Shown: in pieces, positions 62,620 to 64,000 of the stretch
Layout: each line of letters begins with the position of its first letter
Numbering within the stretch: the stretch's first letter is position 1
Assembly (NCBI GenBank): GCA_947589225.1
Contig: CANQBC010000010.1
Span: forward strand, 1 to 64,000
Reading direction: 5' to 3'
DNA length: 64,000 nucleotides
DNA from: an uncultured Oscillospiraceae bacterium
GTDB lineage: Bacteria; Bacillota; Clostridia; Oscillospirales; Oscillospiraceae
Made by a program: the position numbers and the translations under genes
The notes under the pieces: generated by a model
Databases searched by the model: none
What the model saw: the letters and a program-made list of their open reading frames with translations, nothing else
What the model was told of the DNA's origin: nothing

Positions 62620-63539
62620 TGCAAACGAAGGTAGTAATTTGGATTTACATAATTTCCGTCAATGATCAGTTCCATGTGAAGGCATGCGCTTGTGGCGTTG
62701 CCGGTGGCGCCCACGGTGCCGATCACATCCCCCGCACTCAGCGTGCTTCCTCCCGCAACGGAGGTCTCCTTCATATGGGCGTACAACGACTCAAGCCCAT
62801 CTGAGTGCTTTATTATGACATAGCGGCCATAGCTGGTGCTGTCCCCCACCGCCATTACCTCCCCGTCCGCCGCGGCGTGGATCTCGCTCCCCTCGGCTGC
62901 GCCTATATCAAGGCCGTAGTGGAATCGAACCTCACCGTCCGCAGGGTGTTTCCGGTAGCCGAAGCCTGAGGTGACCGTACCCACTACGGGGCATGTGAGC
63001 TCCACGTTCAAAGCAGGCATGTCATAGGTCACGTTTCTCGGTAATCCAAGCTCCTCATATTTCGACTGGCTCTGCTTAAACGCCTCTACGGGATCGGCGG
63101 GCATGTCCGATAGATCCGTTTGATCCGACGAGACATCGTTTATTTCGCCCATCACCGGGGCGGAGGGCCCGTCATTCTCAGATACCGGCTCACCGGCGCC
63201 GCCGCTGTCGCCGGACGCCGGTATGTCTCCCCCGCCGTCCGTACTGAACGCGTATGCCCAGGCGTCTTTAAACGCCCTGATGACACCGCTTCCCTCTCCC
63301 ATGCTCTGTCCAAAGACCTGTGCCGCGCCGCTTATATCCGGTCCGCCAATGAGCTCCGCCGCCTTTGAGCGCACCTTCGCCGCCGCCTCCGGCCATGCCA
63401 AAGATGCCGCCACAACAATAAAAAGGATCCACAGGCATGCGGAAAACACCTTTCCGCCTCCGCTCTTTTTTCCCTTTTTTCCACGCCCGGCGCGTCTGTG
63501 CGCGTATGCGCTTCTGCTCCTTCTCCCCTCGTATACCAT
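62616..63539 (-). CDS. Degenerate M23-family membrane protein, SpoIVFA/SpoIIQ-like
   Basis: 307 residues. A basic N-terminus (RRSRSAYAHRRAGRGKKGKK) precedes one transmembrane helix (~33-52), a long variable region and a LytM domain (~190-300). HYGLDIG keeps the first His and Asp ligands. The last motif is CLHMEL instead of HLHFEL, so the first His of HxH is lost and the enzyme is probably inactive. This suits SpoIVFA, which anchors and regulates SpoIVFB. ATG 63539 has GGGAGG seven bases upstream. Confidence 0.8.
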   Translation of the reverse strand: MVYEGRRSRSAYAHRRAGRGKKGKKSGGGKVFSACLWILFIVVAASLAWPEAAAKVRSKAAELIGGPDISGAAQVFGQSMGEGSGVIRAFKDAWAYAFSTDGGGDIPASGDSGGAGEPVSENDGPSAPVMGEINDVSSDQTDLSDMPADPVEAFKQSQSKYEELGLPRNVTYDMPALNVELTCPVVGTVTSGFGYRKHPADGEVRFHYGLDIGAAEGSEIHAAADGEVMAVGDSTSYGRYVIIKHSDGLESLYAHMKETSVAGGSTLSAGDVIGTVGATGNATSACLHMELIIDGNYVNPNYYLRLQ

Positions 63540-63598
63540 CCGTATGCCTCCCTTTCGCGTATACATCAGTATATTTAAATTGGGCAAGCAGTAGAACA

Positions 63599-63733
63599 TC
63601 AGACGGATAAAACGGCCAGGAGCTCCGCCACCGTTTCGTAGGGTATATTAAGTGCCCGGGAAGCCGCCCCAATTACAAGGCCGACACCCGCAAAGACGTG
63701 GCCGTAGGATACCTCGCCAACACCGTCCCGGCA
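63599..63733 (-). pseudogene. Stop-terminated coding fragment without a start
   Basis: On the minus strand a frame reads CRDGVGEVSYGHVFAGVGLV, then IGAASRALNIPYETVAELL and AVLSV before TGA 63601-63599. It looks coding (hydrophobic, GC-rich) but has no usable start, and a terminator lies just upstream of it. Family not recognised. It is probably the tail of a gene broken by rearrangement near the attachment site. Confidence 0.35.
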
Positions 63734-63741
63734 TAAAAAAC

Positions 63742-63762
63742 GAGCAGGCGCCCCGCCTGCTC
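63742..63762 (-). terminator. Second stacked terminator
   Basis: GAGCAGGCG/CGCCTGCTC, 9 bp, CCC loop in plus sense, followed on the minus strand by GTTTTTT. Confidence 0.75.
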
Positions 63763-63774
63763 TACATAAAAAAA

Positions 63775-63813
63775 TCGAGTGTCCATAAGGTGAAATACCT
63801 TATAAACACTCGA
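63775..63813 (-). terminator. tRNA-type terminator next to the tRNA fragment
   Basis: Two-part stem TCGAGTGT/ACACTCGA and ATAAGGT/ACCTTAT with a 2x2 internal loop, capped by GAAAT, then T7 on the minus strand. It begins two bases after the CCA end of the tRNA fragment, as a tRNA gene terminator would. Confidence 0.8.
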
Positions 63814-63815
63814 AA

Positions 63816-63838
63816 TGGTCCGAGTGACTGGATTCGAA
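63816..63838 (-). other. 23-base tRNA 3' end: attachment-site remnant
   Basis: Read on the minus strand the sequence is TTCGAAT (T loop), CCAGT (T-arm 3' strand), CACTCGG (acceptor 3' strand), A, CCA. The matching 5' halves of T arm and acceptor are absent upstream, so this is not a complete tRNA. Duplicated tRNA 3' ends of this size are the classic product of site-specific integration of a genomic island or phage. Confidence 0.7.
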
Positions 63839-64000
63839 TTGTCCGCTATCATTTTCCACCTATTTTATCTTATGCGGAACAAGTCAAACACAGTCCGCAA
63901 TTGTGCAGACCGTGGCTTTATTATAGTCAACCGAGGTGGAAATGTCAAATGAAAATTTCCATGAAATAGGTGGATTGTTATTTCCGTGAAAAAATGACAG
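63839..64000. mobile_element. Probable edge of an integrated element
   Basis: AT-rich sequence directly abutting the tRNA fragment. It has no gene but several related boxes. CCACCTATTT (63856-63865) is exactly complementary to AAATAGGTGG (63964-63973); a further AGGTGGA copy lies near 63934. GCGGA and TCCGC form another inverted pair around 63874-63898. Such boxes could be recombinase arm sites. The rest of the element lies outside the window. Confidence 0.45.

Noticed and set aside
63775..63900. Complete tRNA gene on the minus strand
   Set aside because: Only the 3' 23 bases fit a tRNA; no matching 5' acceptor, D arm or anticodon arm is present upstream.

Overview
The window is a GC-rich (by eye mid-50s percent) piece of a chromosome from a spore-forming, Gram-positive member of the Clostridia, most likely the Oscillospiraceae/Ruminococcaceae side. 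The evidence is gene content and order. Conserved Firmicutes blocks are present (priA-rpoZ-gmk-remA-yicC, tig-clpP-clpX-lon-engB, scpA-scpB-ytfJ-dacF, rplS-lepB-rbgA-rnhB-yraN, cdaA-cdaR). An IspH-ribosomal S1 fusion typical of Clostridia is present. So are sporulation genes of clostridial type: a SipL-like DUF3794-LysM protein, GerW/YtfJ and a SpoIVFA/SpoIVFB-like pair. No full tRNA, rRNA, insertion sequence or CRISPR array was seen.

Positions 1-13200 are accessory and mixed in strand and composition. They hold an agr-type peptide signalling locus (LytTR regulator, GHKL kinase, AgrB and a 51-residue AgrD), a FemAB-family peptidoglycan aminoacyltransferase, a secreted beta-propeller/M23 protein, a small lipoprotein, a decayed CHAP-domain gene, an HSL-family esterase, an AEC-family transporter and a secreted GH53 endo-galactanase. 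Several non-coding stretches here are AT-rich.

Positions 13200-63600 are almost entirely housekeeping genes on the minus strand, read from right to left in tightly packed operons with many ATGA, TGATG or GTGA overlaps. From right to left these are: SpoIVFA/SpoIVFB-like pair, a radical-SAM/DUF2344 pair and pfkA; rplS-lepB-rbgA-rnhB-yraN-thrC; a phosphoesterase; tig-clpP-clpX-lon; engB-M50-scpA-scpB-DUF2953-ytfJ-dacF-rluB; rpiR-baiN-like-cmk-plsC-ispH/rpsA; ispD-ispF; DUF3343-cysteine desulfurase; cdaA-cdaR-DUF5685-dnaJ-like-ECF-like-yicC-remA-gmk-rpoZ-priA-def-fmt-rsmB-rlmN-prpC-prkC-rsgA; a small membrane protein; sipL-like; yebC. Only two small plus-strand genes interrupt this: an Asn/Gln-rich 39-residue protein behind a sigma-G-like promoter, and a DUF1540 protein.

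The right edge (63600-64000) holds two stacked terminators and a 23-base tRNA 3' end with no tRNA body, followed by AT-rich sequence with repeated AGGTGGA-type boxes. I read this as the attachment-site junction of an integrated element that continues beyond the window. The observations most worth following are this junction, the small AgrD gene and the forespore-type N/Q-rich gene.
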